NCBI GenBank assembly: GCA_024123915.1
Contig: CP099650.1
Coordinates: forward strand, 4,402,001 to 4,466,000
From: Oxalobacteraceae bacterium OTU3CAMAD1
GTDB lineage: Bacteria; Pseudomonadota; Gammaproteobacteria; Burkholderiales; Burkholderiaceae_D
Direction of reading: 5' to 3'
DNA length: 64,000 bases
Position numbers and translations under genes: made by a program. This document shows positions 35,321 to 42,968 of this stretch, one piece after another. Within the stretch, counting starts at the first letter, position 1; the number at the start of each line of letters is the position of its first letter. The notes under the pieces are model-generated. The model saw only the letters and a list, made by a program, of their open reading frames with translations, was not told the origin of the DNA and made no database searches.

Positions 35321-35653
35321 ATGAAAAAAGCGCTATTTATATGCAGCCAGAATCGATTGCGCAGCCCTACCGCTGAACAGATATTCGCTGGCTGGCCGGA
35401 TGTAGAAACAGACTCAGCTGGCTTAGGTGGCGATGCCACTGTACCGCTCTCGCCGGAGCAGATTGCTTGGTCAAACATCATTTTTGTCATGGAGAAGGCG
35501 CATCGAAACCGTCTCTCCGCCAAATTTGGCAAATATCTGAATGGCAAGCGCGTCATCTGCCTGGACATTCCCGACGACTACGAATACATGCAGCCTGAGC
35601 TCATCAAGTTGTTGGAGGCAAAAGCCGGAAAATTCTTGCGTGCTTCTTCGTAG
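35321..35653 (+). CDS. Small low-molecular-weight tyrosine phosphatase-like protein
   Basis: A 110-residue protein with the phosphatase P-loop C8-S-Q-N-R-L-R14-S15, matching C-X5-R-S near the N-terminus, and the acidic segment CLDIPDDYEYM that may provide the general acid. It is shorter than classical LMW-PTPs (about 150 residues) and matches a compact bacterial subfamily. The gene is A/T-richer than its neighbours, which fits an accessory origin. Substrate unknown. Confidence 0.8.
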   Translation: MKKALFICSQNRLRSPTAEQIFAGWPDVETDSAGLGGDATVPLSPEQIAWSNIIFVMEKAHRNRLSAKFGKYLNGKRVICLDIPDDYEYMQPELIKLLEAKAGKFLRASS

Positions 35654-35712
35654 CAGGGGCGGCCAGTAGTAGGCTCCCCCCGGCAAGCCTACCTCTCAAT
35701 TTCGAGAACAAT

Positions 35713-35919
35713 ATGAAAAAATTTTTGATTACCTTATTCAGCAGCACCTTGGGTTCCATCTTCGGCAGCTATTTGTACACCTTGATTCAGGGACCGGCCA
35801 CCGGCTACCGATGGGGTCCGACAATACTATTCGGCCTGGCCTTCGGGACGATCTCATATTTTTTCAGCAGAAGAAATCAAACGAGTCGTCAACAAATATC
35901 GCCCGACGCGACGAAATGA
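35713..35919 (+). CDS. Small membrane protein, 68 aa
   Basis: It encodes a short protein with two hydrophobic stretches (FLITLFSSTLGSIFGSYLYTLI and WGPTILFGLAFGTISYFF), a Gly-rich middle and a polar tail. A two-helix hairpin is likely. The stop TGA overlaps the ATG of the next gene (ATGA), so the two are translationally coupled. I recognise no family. Codon use is A/T-richer than in the surrounding core genes. Confidence 0.6.
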   Translation: MKKFLITLFSSTLGSIFGSYLYTLIQGPATGYRWGPTILFGLAFGTISYFFSRRNQTSRQQISPDATK

Positions 35920-36386
35920 CGAGGCTGGCGGCAATCTACGATGCCATTCTGTGGCTGAGGTCGGAAAAAACGGGCAAGAAATTCCCTGTCGTTCAATTCT
36001 CTGCCGACACGGACATGGCAACGAATGGTTGGGTATCGCTGACAAGCGGCGTCAATCACGATCTGGTTGTGACGACCCTGACCGACGATGAATTCAACAA
36101 GACGTTGGAGGATTCAAGCGGGTACCTTCTGCTGGAAGAGCGCGTGAACAAAATCCTGAACAGGACCGACCTGCTCGCCTCTTGGGTTGCGGTGATCGTG
36201 GAGCCTAGCTATGACGTCGATATCACCACGTTGTCCTTTCAGGAATTTCGCAAGATAGCCAAGCAGCCACAGTTGCTCTACCGGGATATTTACAGCCCTG
36301 ACGGATTGGCGGCCATTGAGACCGAAGTCTCCCGTCGAGATTTTGAACGAAAAGGCGGGAAGCTTCTGGTTTTAACGGGCCGCTGA
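35916..36386 (+). CDS. Hypothetical protein, 156 aa, coupled to the small membrane protein
   Basis: A soluble 156-residue protein (MTRLAAIYDAILWLRSEKTG...). There are no membrane segments, cysteines or recognisable catalytic motifs. It is acidic in the middle (TLTDDEFNKTLEDSSGY) and has a basic C-terminus. I do not recognise the family. The four-base overlap with the upstream membrane protein gene implies that both products act together; an effector/immunity or sensing pair is conceivable, but nothing in the sequence shows it. Confidence 0.6.
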   Translation: MTRLAAIYDAILWLRSEKTGKKFPVVQFSADTDMATNGWVSLTSGVNHDLVVTTLTDDEFNKTLEDSSGYLLLEERVNKILNRTDLLASWVAVIVEPSYDVDITTLSFQEFRKIAKQPQLLYRDIYSPDGLAAIETEVSRRDFERKGGKLLVLTGR

Positions 36387-36402
36387 TCGTCGGAGGCCGC
36401 CG

Positions 36403-36726
36403 TTAAGGTGCTTGCAAAGCGATAATCCTGCTCTTGGTCTCGTCGCTGAAGCCCGCAAATTCCTCCTCGGTAAACACGCCATTTTGTCGTAAAAATAAAA
36501 TCTTGAAAATGGCGTTTGAGCGTTTTAAATCGTTAAACATGTCACCCAATTCGCGGTCGCGACCATGCACTAATTTGTACAATGCAAGATAGCGCGGGTG
36601 CGCAGGATCCTCGTGCTTGGAGGCTATCTTTTCGAATTCTGACAGTATCCGCCTGCAATAACGATCCAGCAGAACCGGCTTCAGATCCCGCACATGTCTC
36701 CAATCAGATTCTTTGATGTCTGGCAT
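36403..36726 (-). CDS. Hypothetical protein, 107 aa
   Basis: A helical, charged soluble protein (MPDIKESDWRHVRDLKPVLLDRYCRRILSEFEKIA...) with the run HPRYLALYKLVHGRDRELGDMFNDLKRS and a C-terminal GVFTEEEFAGFSDETKSRI. It is convergent with the preceding gene pair. No family is recognised with confidence. The low G/C content matches the rest of this short block. Confidence 0.65.
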   Translation of the reverse strand: MPDIKESDWRHVRDLKPVLLDRYCRRILSEFEKIASKHEDPAHPRYLALYKLVHGRDRELGDMFNDLKRSNAIFKILFLRQNGVFTEEEFAGFSDETKSRIIALQAP

Positions 36727-36933
36727 GACTTCATCTAGTAAGGTTAAAGCAGAATTTTATCGAATTCCGTCGACCACGCGTCGCAGCAATGATCGCCAGA
36801 ACAGCAAGCCACGTCCGATATTTGCGGATTTCCATGCATCGCTTGGTGAAATTCGCAATTGCCGTAGTGGCAAGTTTCTCGCAAAATGAGGGGCAATTAG
36901 ACCATCCACCATAAAAATCGGAGACCCACCAAC

Positions 36934-38910
36934 ATGACAGATCACGTCCGCGCGGCCACACTCATCGCGATGACCACCGTTGTTGCCGCCATGGCGAGCG
37001 CCACCGCCGAAACCATCACCGTCAAATCGCCCGGCGGCAGCAATGTGGTGACCATCGACAGCGATAAACTGACCTATTCGGTCAGCCGCAACGGCAAGGT
37101 CATCATCGAGCCGTCGCCGCTCGGACTCAATCTGGACATCGGCACGATCGGCCCCGGCGCCAAGCTGACCGGCCGCACCGGCGGCAACGTCAACGACACC
37201 TACGACATCGTCGTCGGCAAGGCGCGCAGCGCGCCCGACCGCTATACCCACGCCGACCTGGCGTTCACCGCCGCCGGCAAGCCGTTCAACTTCCACCTGC
37301 TGGTGCGGGCCTACGACGACGGCGTCGCCTTCCGCTACACCCTGCCGGAACAGGCCGGCCTGAGCACTGTTAAGGTCAAGAGCGAGAACACGCAGTTCAA
37401 CTTCGCCAAAGACTACGATTGCTGGGGCGCCAACATGGGCCGCTTCGACACCAGTTTCGAGGCCGAGTACGACCAGACCAAGGCGTCGAAGCTGCGCAAC
37501 TTCCACCACTACATCTCGCCACTGGTGTGCAAGACCGGCGCCGGCCAGACCACCTTCGCCATCGCCGAGTCCGACGTCAAGGACTATCCCGGCTTCTTCC
37601 TGTCCGGACGCGGCGACGCCGGACTGGGCGTGGCCGTCACCTTGCCGCCGCGCTTCGACAACGACCGCAACTTCCGCTCCCGCAAAACCATCTCCGCCAG
37701 CGTGCAGTTGAAGGGACAAGGGTTCCAGACGCCGTGGCGCGTGGTGATGCTGGCCGACGCGCCGGGCGACCTGGCCGCCTCGTCGCTGATTCCAACCCTG
37801 GCCGCGCCGTCGCAAATCAAGGACACCAGCTGGATCAAGCCGACCAAGACGTCGTGGGACTGGTGGAACGATTGGGCCGTCGACGTGCCCAACGCCGGCG
37901 TCAACACCGCCACCTACAAGGCCTTCATCGACTTTTCCAAGAAGATGAAGCTGGAGGATATCCTGATCGACGAGGGCTGGTCCGTCGGCAGCGATATCGA
38001 GCCGAACAAGGACGCCGACGTCACGCGCGGCAAGCCGGAAATGGACATGCCCGCCCTGCTCCAATACGCCAAGTCGCAAGGCGTGGGCGTGTGGCTGTGG
38101 TTGCAGTGGCAACAGCTCGACAACCAGATGGACGCGGCCTTCAAGCAGTACGAGGCCTGGGGCATCAAGGGCGTCAAGGTGGACTTCATGAACCGCAACG
38201 ACCAGGAAATGGTCGATTGGTACCACAAGGTGCTGGAGAAGGCGGCCAAGCACCACCTGATGGTCAACCTGCACGGCGCCTATCCTCCGACCGGTCTGAA
38301 CCGCACCTGGCCGAACTACATCACGCAAGAAGGCGTGCTGGGCGCCGAGAACAACAAGTGGAGCGCGCGCATCACGGCCGGCCACAACGTCACCTTGCCG
38401 TTCACCCGCATGATCCTGGGGCCGATGGATTACACGCCGGGCGGCTTCCGCAACACCACGCCGGCCAAGTTCCAGCACCGCAACCACGAGCCGATGGTGA
38501 TGACCACGCGCGGCCAGGCCGTCGCCATGTACGTGGTCTATGACAGCCCGTTCCAGATGGTGTCGGACGCGCCGGCCGCCTACGTCAACGCCGACGGCGC
38601 CGAGTTCGTGCAGACGGTGCCAACGTCGTGGGACGAGACCCGCATCCTGTCGGGCGATATCGGCCAGTACATCGTCTCGGCGCGGCGCAAGGGCGACACC
38701 TGGTACATCGGCGCGATGACCAACGAGGCGGGCCGCACGTTGAAGGTGCCGCTGTCGTTCCTCGGCAAAGGCGCGTTCAACGCGCACGTACTGCAGGACG
38801 GCGCCGATCCGACCCGCCTGAAGGCGAGCGACAGCAAGGTCTCGGCGACGGCAACGCTGACGTTGAAGCTGGCGCCATCCGGCGGCGCGGTGGCGGTGAT
38901 CAAACCGTAA
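36934..38910 (+). CDS. Glycoside hydrolase family 97 enzyme (alpha-galactosidase-like)
   Basis: A 658-residue exported enzyme with a signal peptide (AATLIAMTTVVAAMASATAE). An N-terminal beta-sandwich (about 27-290) precedes a TIM barrel (about 295-570) with KTSWDWWNDW, LIDEGWS and GVKVDFMNRNDQ, and a C-terminal beta domain follows. D417 in VDFM sits where the retaining GH97 enzymes have their nucleophile, and the acid/base is probably E472 in GVLGAENN. That favours a retaining alpha-galactosidase over the inverting SusB-type alpha-glucosidase. Neighbours are not sugar genes, so the natural substrate is open. Confidence 0.88.
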   Translation: MTDHVRAATLIAMTTVVAAMASATAETITVKSPGGSNVVTIDSDKLTYSVSRNGKVIIEPSPLGLNLDIGTIGPGAKLTGRTGGNVNDTYDIVVGKARSAPDRYTHADLAFTAAGKPFNFHLLVRAYDDGVAFRYTLPEQAGLSTVKVKSENTQFNFAKDYDCWGANMGRFDTSFEAEYDQTKASKLRNFHHYISPLVCKTGAGQTTFAIAESDVKDYPGFFLSGRGDAGLGVAVTLPPRFDNDRNFRSRKTISASVQLKGQGFQTPWRVVMLADAPGDLAASSLIPTLAAPSQIKDTSWIKPTKTSWDWWNDWAVDVPNAGVNTATYKAFIDFSKKMKLEDILIDEGWSVGSDIEPNKDADVTRGKPEMDMPALLQYAKSQGVGVWLWLQWQQLDNQMDAAFKQYEAWGIKGVKVDFMNRNDQEMVDWYHKVLEKAAKHHLMVNLHGAYPPTGLNRTWPNYITQEGVLGAENNKWSARITAGHNVTLPFTRMILGPMDYTPGGFRNTTPAKFQHRNHEPMVMTTRGQAVAMYVVYDSPFQMVSDAPAAYVNADGAEFVQTVPTSWDETRILSGDIGQYIVSARRKGDTWYIGAMTNEAGRTLKVPLSFLGKGAFNAHVLQDGADPTRLKASDSKVSATATLTLKLAPSGGAVAVIKP

Positions 38911-38921
38911 TTGCGGGGGCG

Positions 38922-40022
38922 TTAATGGTCCGCGGCGACGGCTTCGCCGCCGGCGTCGCGGTGCACGATCGGCAGCACCACACGGAACGTGCTGCCCCGC
39001 CCCACTTCGCTGTCGACCTCGATGCGCCCGCTGTGCTTTTGCACGATGCCGTAGGTCACCGATAGTCCCAGCCCCGTGCCCTTGCCGATCGGCTTGGTGG
39101 TGAAGAACGGGTCGAAGATGCGCTTCAGGTTGTCCGGATCGATGCCGCTGCCGGTGTCGGTGACCGAGAACCAGACGTGCTCGCCGTCAATGCCGGTGCG
39201 CAAGGTGATCTTGCCGTGCCCCGGCCGGATCGCGTGCGCGGCGTTGACCACCAGGTTCATGACCACCTGGTTGATTTGCGACGACAGGCATTCGATCTCC
39301 GGAATGTCGCCGTACTCCTTGACGACCTCGGCGTTGTACTTGATTTCGTTGGCGACGATGTTCAGCGTCGAGTCGATACCGTGGTGCAGATTGAACAGCT
39401 GCCACTCCTTCTGCGCGTCGGCGTGCGAAAAATCCTTCAAGTCCTGGACGATGCGCCGCACCCGTTCCAGCCCTTCGGTCGATTCGGCCATCAGCTCCGG
39501 AATATCGCTGCGCAAATAGCCCAGGTCCATTTCCGCGCGCATCGTCTTCAGCCGCGACACCACCTCGGCCGACGCGATGGCGGACTCGGCCTCCTCATAC
39601 GCGCTGAGCATGTCGCACAGGCTGCCGACGTAGCGCTGCAAGGTGGAAAAATTAGAGTTGATGTAGCCGATGGGGTTGTTGATCTCGTGCGCGACGCCGG
39701 CCGCCAGCTGGCCGATCGACGCCATCTTGTCCGATTGCAGCAGCTGGTGGCGGGTCGTCTCCAGCTTATTGTTCAGCTCGCGCAGTTCGACGTTGCTGAT
39801 GCTGAGTTGATCCATCATCTGCTGCTTGTCCGACAGCTGCTCGGCCAGTTGGCGGTTGCGCTTGCCCAACTCCTGCGACATCACCTCCAGCGAATTTTCG
39901 ATCAGCAAGCGATCATGCTCGAAGCTGGCATAGGCGTCGTCGACCGCCTTGCTCAAGCCTTCCAGGTCGATCTGGCCGTCGCGGCAATACTTCTTGAGCT
40001 GGCGCGCCAGCAATGGATGCAT
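38922..40022 (-). CDS. Sensor histidine kinase without membrane or receiver domain
   Basis: A 366-residue soluble kinase. A helical N-terminal region with a coiled coil (about 35-100, EVMSQELGKRNRQLAEQLSDKQQ) leads to the phospho-acceptor H112 in AAGVAHEINNP and an ATPase domain with N box VVMNLVVNAAHAI and G boxes DTGSGID and GKGTGLGLS. It begins 3 nt after the stop of the FIST gene, so they form an operon. With no sensory domain of its own, it most likely takes its signal from the FIST protein. No response regulator is adjacent. Confidence 0.9.
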   Translation of the reverse strand: MHPLLARQLKKYCRDGQIDLEGLSKAVDDAYASFEHDRLLIENSLEVMSQELGKRNRQLAEQLSDKQQMMDQLSISNVELRELNNKLETTRHQLLQSDKMASIGQLAAGVAHEINNPIGYINSNFSTLQRYVGSLCDMLSAYEEAESAIASAEVVSRLKTMRAEMDLGYLRSDIPELMAESTEGLERVRRIVQDLKDFSHADAQKEWQLFNLHHGIDSTLNIVANEIKYNAEVVKEYGDIPEIECLSSQINQVVMNLVVNAAHAIRPGHGKITLRTGIDGEHVWFSVTDTGSGIDPDNLKRIFDPFFTTKPIGKGTGLGLSVTYGIVQKHSGRIEVDSEVGRGSTFRVVLPIVHRDAGGEAVAADH

Positions 40023-40025
40023 GGC

Positions 40026-41156
40026 CTATTCCTCGCTGAAGGTGGTGACGGTCATGGTTTGATTGTGCAGCTCGCAACGGGTCAGCGCGCTGTGGGGCGC
40101 GATTTCGCCGTAGGAATAGAAGCCGGTCAAGGTCGTGCGCGGCCCCAGCACCTCTGCGACGCCCTCGGTCTCCTCCTCGATGCGCTGCTGCAGCACCAGT
40201 TTGCGGCCGATGCAGCTGATCAGGATGGCCAGCTCCGGCGCGTGGCCGTCGAGCTGGGTCAGCGTGTCCTCGGCGGCGCCGATGGCGCCGTCGACCAGCC
40301 GGTTGAAATTGGCCTTCATCAACTGCGCGCGGGCGCCGACCGGCATGTCGCCAGCGAAGGTCATGCTTTGCGCCCCCTCGTCGATGCCCAGGATGGTGCG
40401 CACGACGTAGGTGTCCGCGTCCGGCAGATGCAGCGCCAGCGGGAACAGCAAGCCCGACGATGGCAAGTCCTCGGCCTGCTTGCCGAGGTAGATTTTATAC
40501 AGGCTCAGCGCCGACTCGCCGTCCAGTTCGAAGAGCGTGTTGCCCTCGGCGCGGGTGATCAGCCGTTCCGGCCCGAAGGCATCCCAACCGCCCAGCGAGC
40601 CGTAGCCGACGCGCAAGCGCTCGCCGTAGAAACCGATGGCGGCGATGCGGTGCGAGGCGGCCGGCGCGTCCGCGATGACGACCGTGGCGCCGAAGTCCGG
40701 CCCGTCGCCGGCCAGGCCACCGGTGACGTTGACGCCGGCCGGGAGCGAAGTGCGCAGACCCTGCACCAGTTCGCTGCCGTTGACGGCCAGCCCGTCCGAC
40801 AGCACCAGCACATGGCGCAGTTGCTCGCCCAGCAGTTGCGCCGACAGCGTGGCGCCGGCCTGGCGGCTGTCGGCGGCCAGCTCCAGGGTGGCGGAGACCA
40901 GCGCGACGCGGGTCGCGGCGAAACTGACGGCGGTGACCACCAGGCTGTCGTCGTGCACTTCGGTGCCGCATATCTCGCCGGCGGTGCTGCAGCCGGCGAT
41001 CACGGCGTCCGGACAGGCCTGGCGCAGCGCCGGGAACAAGGATGTCGATTGCAACAGCGCGCGGGCGCCGAACACCAGCAGCAGGTCGGCATCGGCCGGC
41101 AACGCGAGGCCGCCCACCGCCGCGAGGTCGGAAGTGTGGAATTGAGCCATGCGCAT
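40026..41156 (-). CDS. FIST domain signal-transduction protein
   Basis: A 376-residue protein with the FIST N-domain (about 15-210, with AGCSTAGEICG and NVTGGLAGDG) and FIST C-domain (about 220-350, YLGKQAEDLPSSGLLFPLAL, ending LTGFYSYGEIAP). FIST domains are thought to bind small ligands, possibly amino acids, and occur with histidine kinases or cyclic-di-GMP enzymes. GAGGAGAA lies 4-5 nt before the ATG at 41156, which decides the start over a longer frame. No membrane segment. It forms an operon with the histidine kinase downstream. Confidence 0.9.
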   Translation of the reverse strand: MRMAQFHTSDLAAVGGLALPADADLLLVFGARALLQSTSLFPALRQACPDAVIAGCSTAGEICGTEVHDDSLVVTAVSFAATRVALVSATLELAADSRQAGATLSAQLLGEQLRHVLVLSDGLAVNGSELVQGLRTSLPAGVNVTGGLAGDGPDFGATVVIADAPAASHRIAAIGFYGERLRVGYGSLGGWDAFGPERLITRAEGNTLFELDGESALSLYKIYLGKQAEDLPSSGLLFPLALHLPDADTYVVRTILGIDEGAQSMTFAGDMPVGARAQLMKANFNRLVDGAIGAAEDTLTQLDGHAPELAILISCIGRKLVLQQRIEEETEGVAEVLGPRTTLTGFYSYGEIAPHSALTRCELHNQTMTVTTFSEE

Positions 41157-41360
41157 GGGTATTCTCCTCGTAGGGACGTGCAAGAGCGACGGTGTGGACC
41201 TGAGAAAGATTGTAGTGAAATCGCTTCCCGCTGTCGCTTAATTTCCCCTGAGGCAAGCTCGTTTAAGGCTCCTATGCAACATTTTCGCGCAGTCGGTGCC
41301 TGAGCAACCGGTCTAGCTCAGCAGTAATCTGCAAGCCTCGCACGATTTAATCGTTTCCAC

Positions 41361-41389
41361 TGCACAATATCGGCTTCTCGTGGTATGTT
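41361..41389 (+). promoter_or_regulatory. Candidate promoter of the 75-aa gene
   Basis: TGCACA, 17 nt, then TATGTT, ending 25 nt before the ATG at 41414. A short palindrome, ACGATTTAATCGT (41342-41354), lies just upstream. Confidence 0.35.
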
Positions 41390-41413
41390 CGGGAAAAATT
41401 ACGAGGTGTCATC

Positions 41414-41641
41414 ATGTTGTCACATAACCCCTATTTCGGCCTGGCCATGGGCCAATCGCAGCGCCCGGATACCGAAACGTCCAAAATCGTGGAGTTGGGT
41501 GTGCGCCTGCAGCAAAGCCACGGCAAGGCGTTCGCGTCGGAATTCCTGGTGCGCCGCGCGATCCCGGTTAACGTCATCGTCCGCGTGCTGTCCGATCCGC
41601 CGGGCCGCCGCCGCGCTAACCGGATGCCGGCGGGCCTTTAA
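41414..41641 (+). CDS. Hypothetical protein, 75 aa
   Basis: A small soluble protein (MLSHNPYFGLAMGQSQRPDTETSKIVELGVRLQQSHGKAFASEFLVRRAIPVNVIVRVL...). GAGG is 8 nt before the ATG and a promoter-like pair lies upstream, so it is probably real. The last 26 nt overlap the 3' end of the convergent VOC gene. The C-terminal tail is Arg-rich. Function unknown. Confidence 0.65.
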   Translation: MLSHNPYFGLAMGQSQRPDTETSKIVELGVRLQQSHGKAFASEFLVRRAIPVNVIVRVLSDPPGRRRANRMPAGL

Positions 41642-42026
41642 GCTCGACCACGTTACCCTCGGGGTCGGTCAGATAGATCGACGGCCCCTCGCCCTCGGCG
41701 CCGTAGCGCGACTCCACCGGCCCCGCCGCCACCCCGTGCACGGCCAGATGCGCACGTATCGCCTCCGCGTCGAACGGTTCCACCCGCAGACAAAAGTGAT
41801 CCAGATTGCGGCCCTCGGCGCCCGGCGCGGCGCCACCCATGCTGCCCAGCTTGCCGTCCACCGGCACCAGATCGATCATCGACGCGCCCGCGCGCAGCTG
41901 CACCAGGCCGATGGCGTCCTGCCGCTTCTCCACCGGGCAACCGAGCACGGTGCCGTAGAAATGCAGCATCGGCTCCAGTTCGATCACTCGCAAAACGATA
42001 TGGTCTATTTCCCGGATCCGTATCAT
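41616..42026 (-). CDS. VOC (glyoxalase/bleomycin-resistance fold) family protein
   Basis: A 136-residue single vicinal-oxygen-chelate domain protein with two beta-alpha-beta-beta-beta units: IDHIVLRVIELEPMLHFYGTVLG and LDHFCLRVEPFD, then SIYLTDPEGNVVELKGP. Likely metal ligands are the His in IDHIVL, the His in LDHFCL and the Glu in VVELKG. The reaction (glyoxalase, dioxygenase or antibiotic binding) cannot be set from this. The ATG at 42026 gives MIRIREIDH, the family-typical start. It is divergent from hpnD. Confidence 0.88.
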   Translation of the reverse strand: MIRIREIDHIVLRVIELEPMLHFYGTVLGCPVEKRQDAIGLVQLRAGASMIDLVPVDGKLGSMGGAAPGAEGRNLDHFCLRVEPFDAEAIRAHLAVHGVAAGPVESRYGAEGEGPSIYLTDPEGNVVELKGPPASG

Positions 42027-42134
42027 CGCGCCGCTCCCGCCCAATAAGAAAATGGTGACTATAACCCAGCCCCCATCCGCGCGCTTAACACTATAGAATA
42101 GCGGCTTCGATAGCCCTTCCTTGCTTTTTTATTC

Positions 42135-42968
42135 ATGTCCCCCGACGACTACTGCCAGCAAAAGACCGCCCAGAGCGGCTCCAGTTTTTACTATAGTTTT
42201 CTGTTCCTGCCGCCGGAGCGTCGCCGAGCCATCACCGCCCTGTATGCCTTTTGCCGCGAGGTCGACGACACCGTCGACGAATGCACCGACGAATCGGTGG
42301 CACGCATCAAGCTGGCGTGGTGGCGCAAGGAAATCGCCAACATGTACGAAGGCAAGCAAAGCCATCCCGTCACGCAGGCGCTGCAACCCCACCTGGCCAT
42401 CTACAACCTCGAGCAGCAGCACCTGCAAGCCATCATCGACGGCATGGAGATGGACCTGTACCAGACACGCTACCTCGACTATCCGGCCCTGACCACGTAT
42501 TGCTGGCACGTGGCCTCGGTGGTTGGCATCCTGTCGGCCAGCATTTTTGGCGCGACCCGGCCCGAGACCTTGAAGTACGCGGAAAAACTGGGCCACGCCT
42601 TCCAGCTGACCAACATCATCCGCGACGTCGGCGAGGACGCGCGCAAGGGCCGCATCTATCTGCCGATCAACGAGCTGCAGCAGTTCAACGTGACCGCCGC
42701 CGACCTGCTCAACGCCCGCCACAGCGAGAACTTCGAAAAGCTGATGGCCTTCCAGGTGGCCCGCGCCCAGCAGGCGTACGACGACGCCTTCGCGCTGCTG
42801 CCCAAGGAAGACCGGCGCGCCCAGCGGCCCGGCCTGATGATGGCCGCCATCTACCGCACCCTGCTGACGGAAGTGCAGGACGACGGCTACCACGTGCTCT
42901 CCCAGCGCATTTCGCTCACGCCCATCCGCAAGCTGTGGCTCGCCTGGAAGACCTATATTCGTGGTTAA
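42135..42968 (+). CDS. hpnD: Presqualene diphosphate synthase HpnD
   Basis: A 277-residue enzyme that joins two farnesyl diphosphates to presqualene diphosphate, the first step of the HpnCDE squalene route. Both aspartate-rich motifs are present: YAFCREVDDTVDE near residue 40 and QLTNIIRDVGEDARKGRIYLP near 160. No Shine-Dalgarno is evident before the ATG. The stop overlaps the start of hpnE by 8 nt. Confidence 0.94.
   Translation: MSPDDYCQQKTAQSGSSFYYSFLFLPPERRRAITALYAFCREVDDTVDECTDESVARIKLAWWRKEIANMYEGKQSHPVTQALQPHLAIYNLEQQHLQAIIDGMEMDLYQTRYLDYPALTTYCWHVASVVGILSASIFGATRPETLKYAEKLGHAFQLTNIIRDVGEDARKGRIYLPINELQQFNVTAADLLNARHSENFEKLMAFQVARAQQAYDDAFALLPKEDRRAQRPGLMMAAIYRTLLTEVQDDGYHVLSQRISLTPIRKLWLAWKTYIRG

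Noticed and set aside
36731..36961. Possible 76-aa minus-strand protein before the GH97 gene
   Set aside because: No ribosome site, no domain, and it covers the GH97 leader and start; more likely noncoding.
36757..38787. Minus-strand open frame of 676 codons
   Set aside because: Antisense of the GH97 gene.
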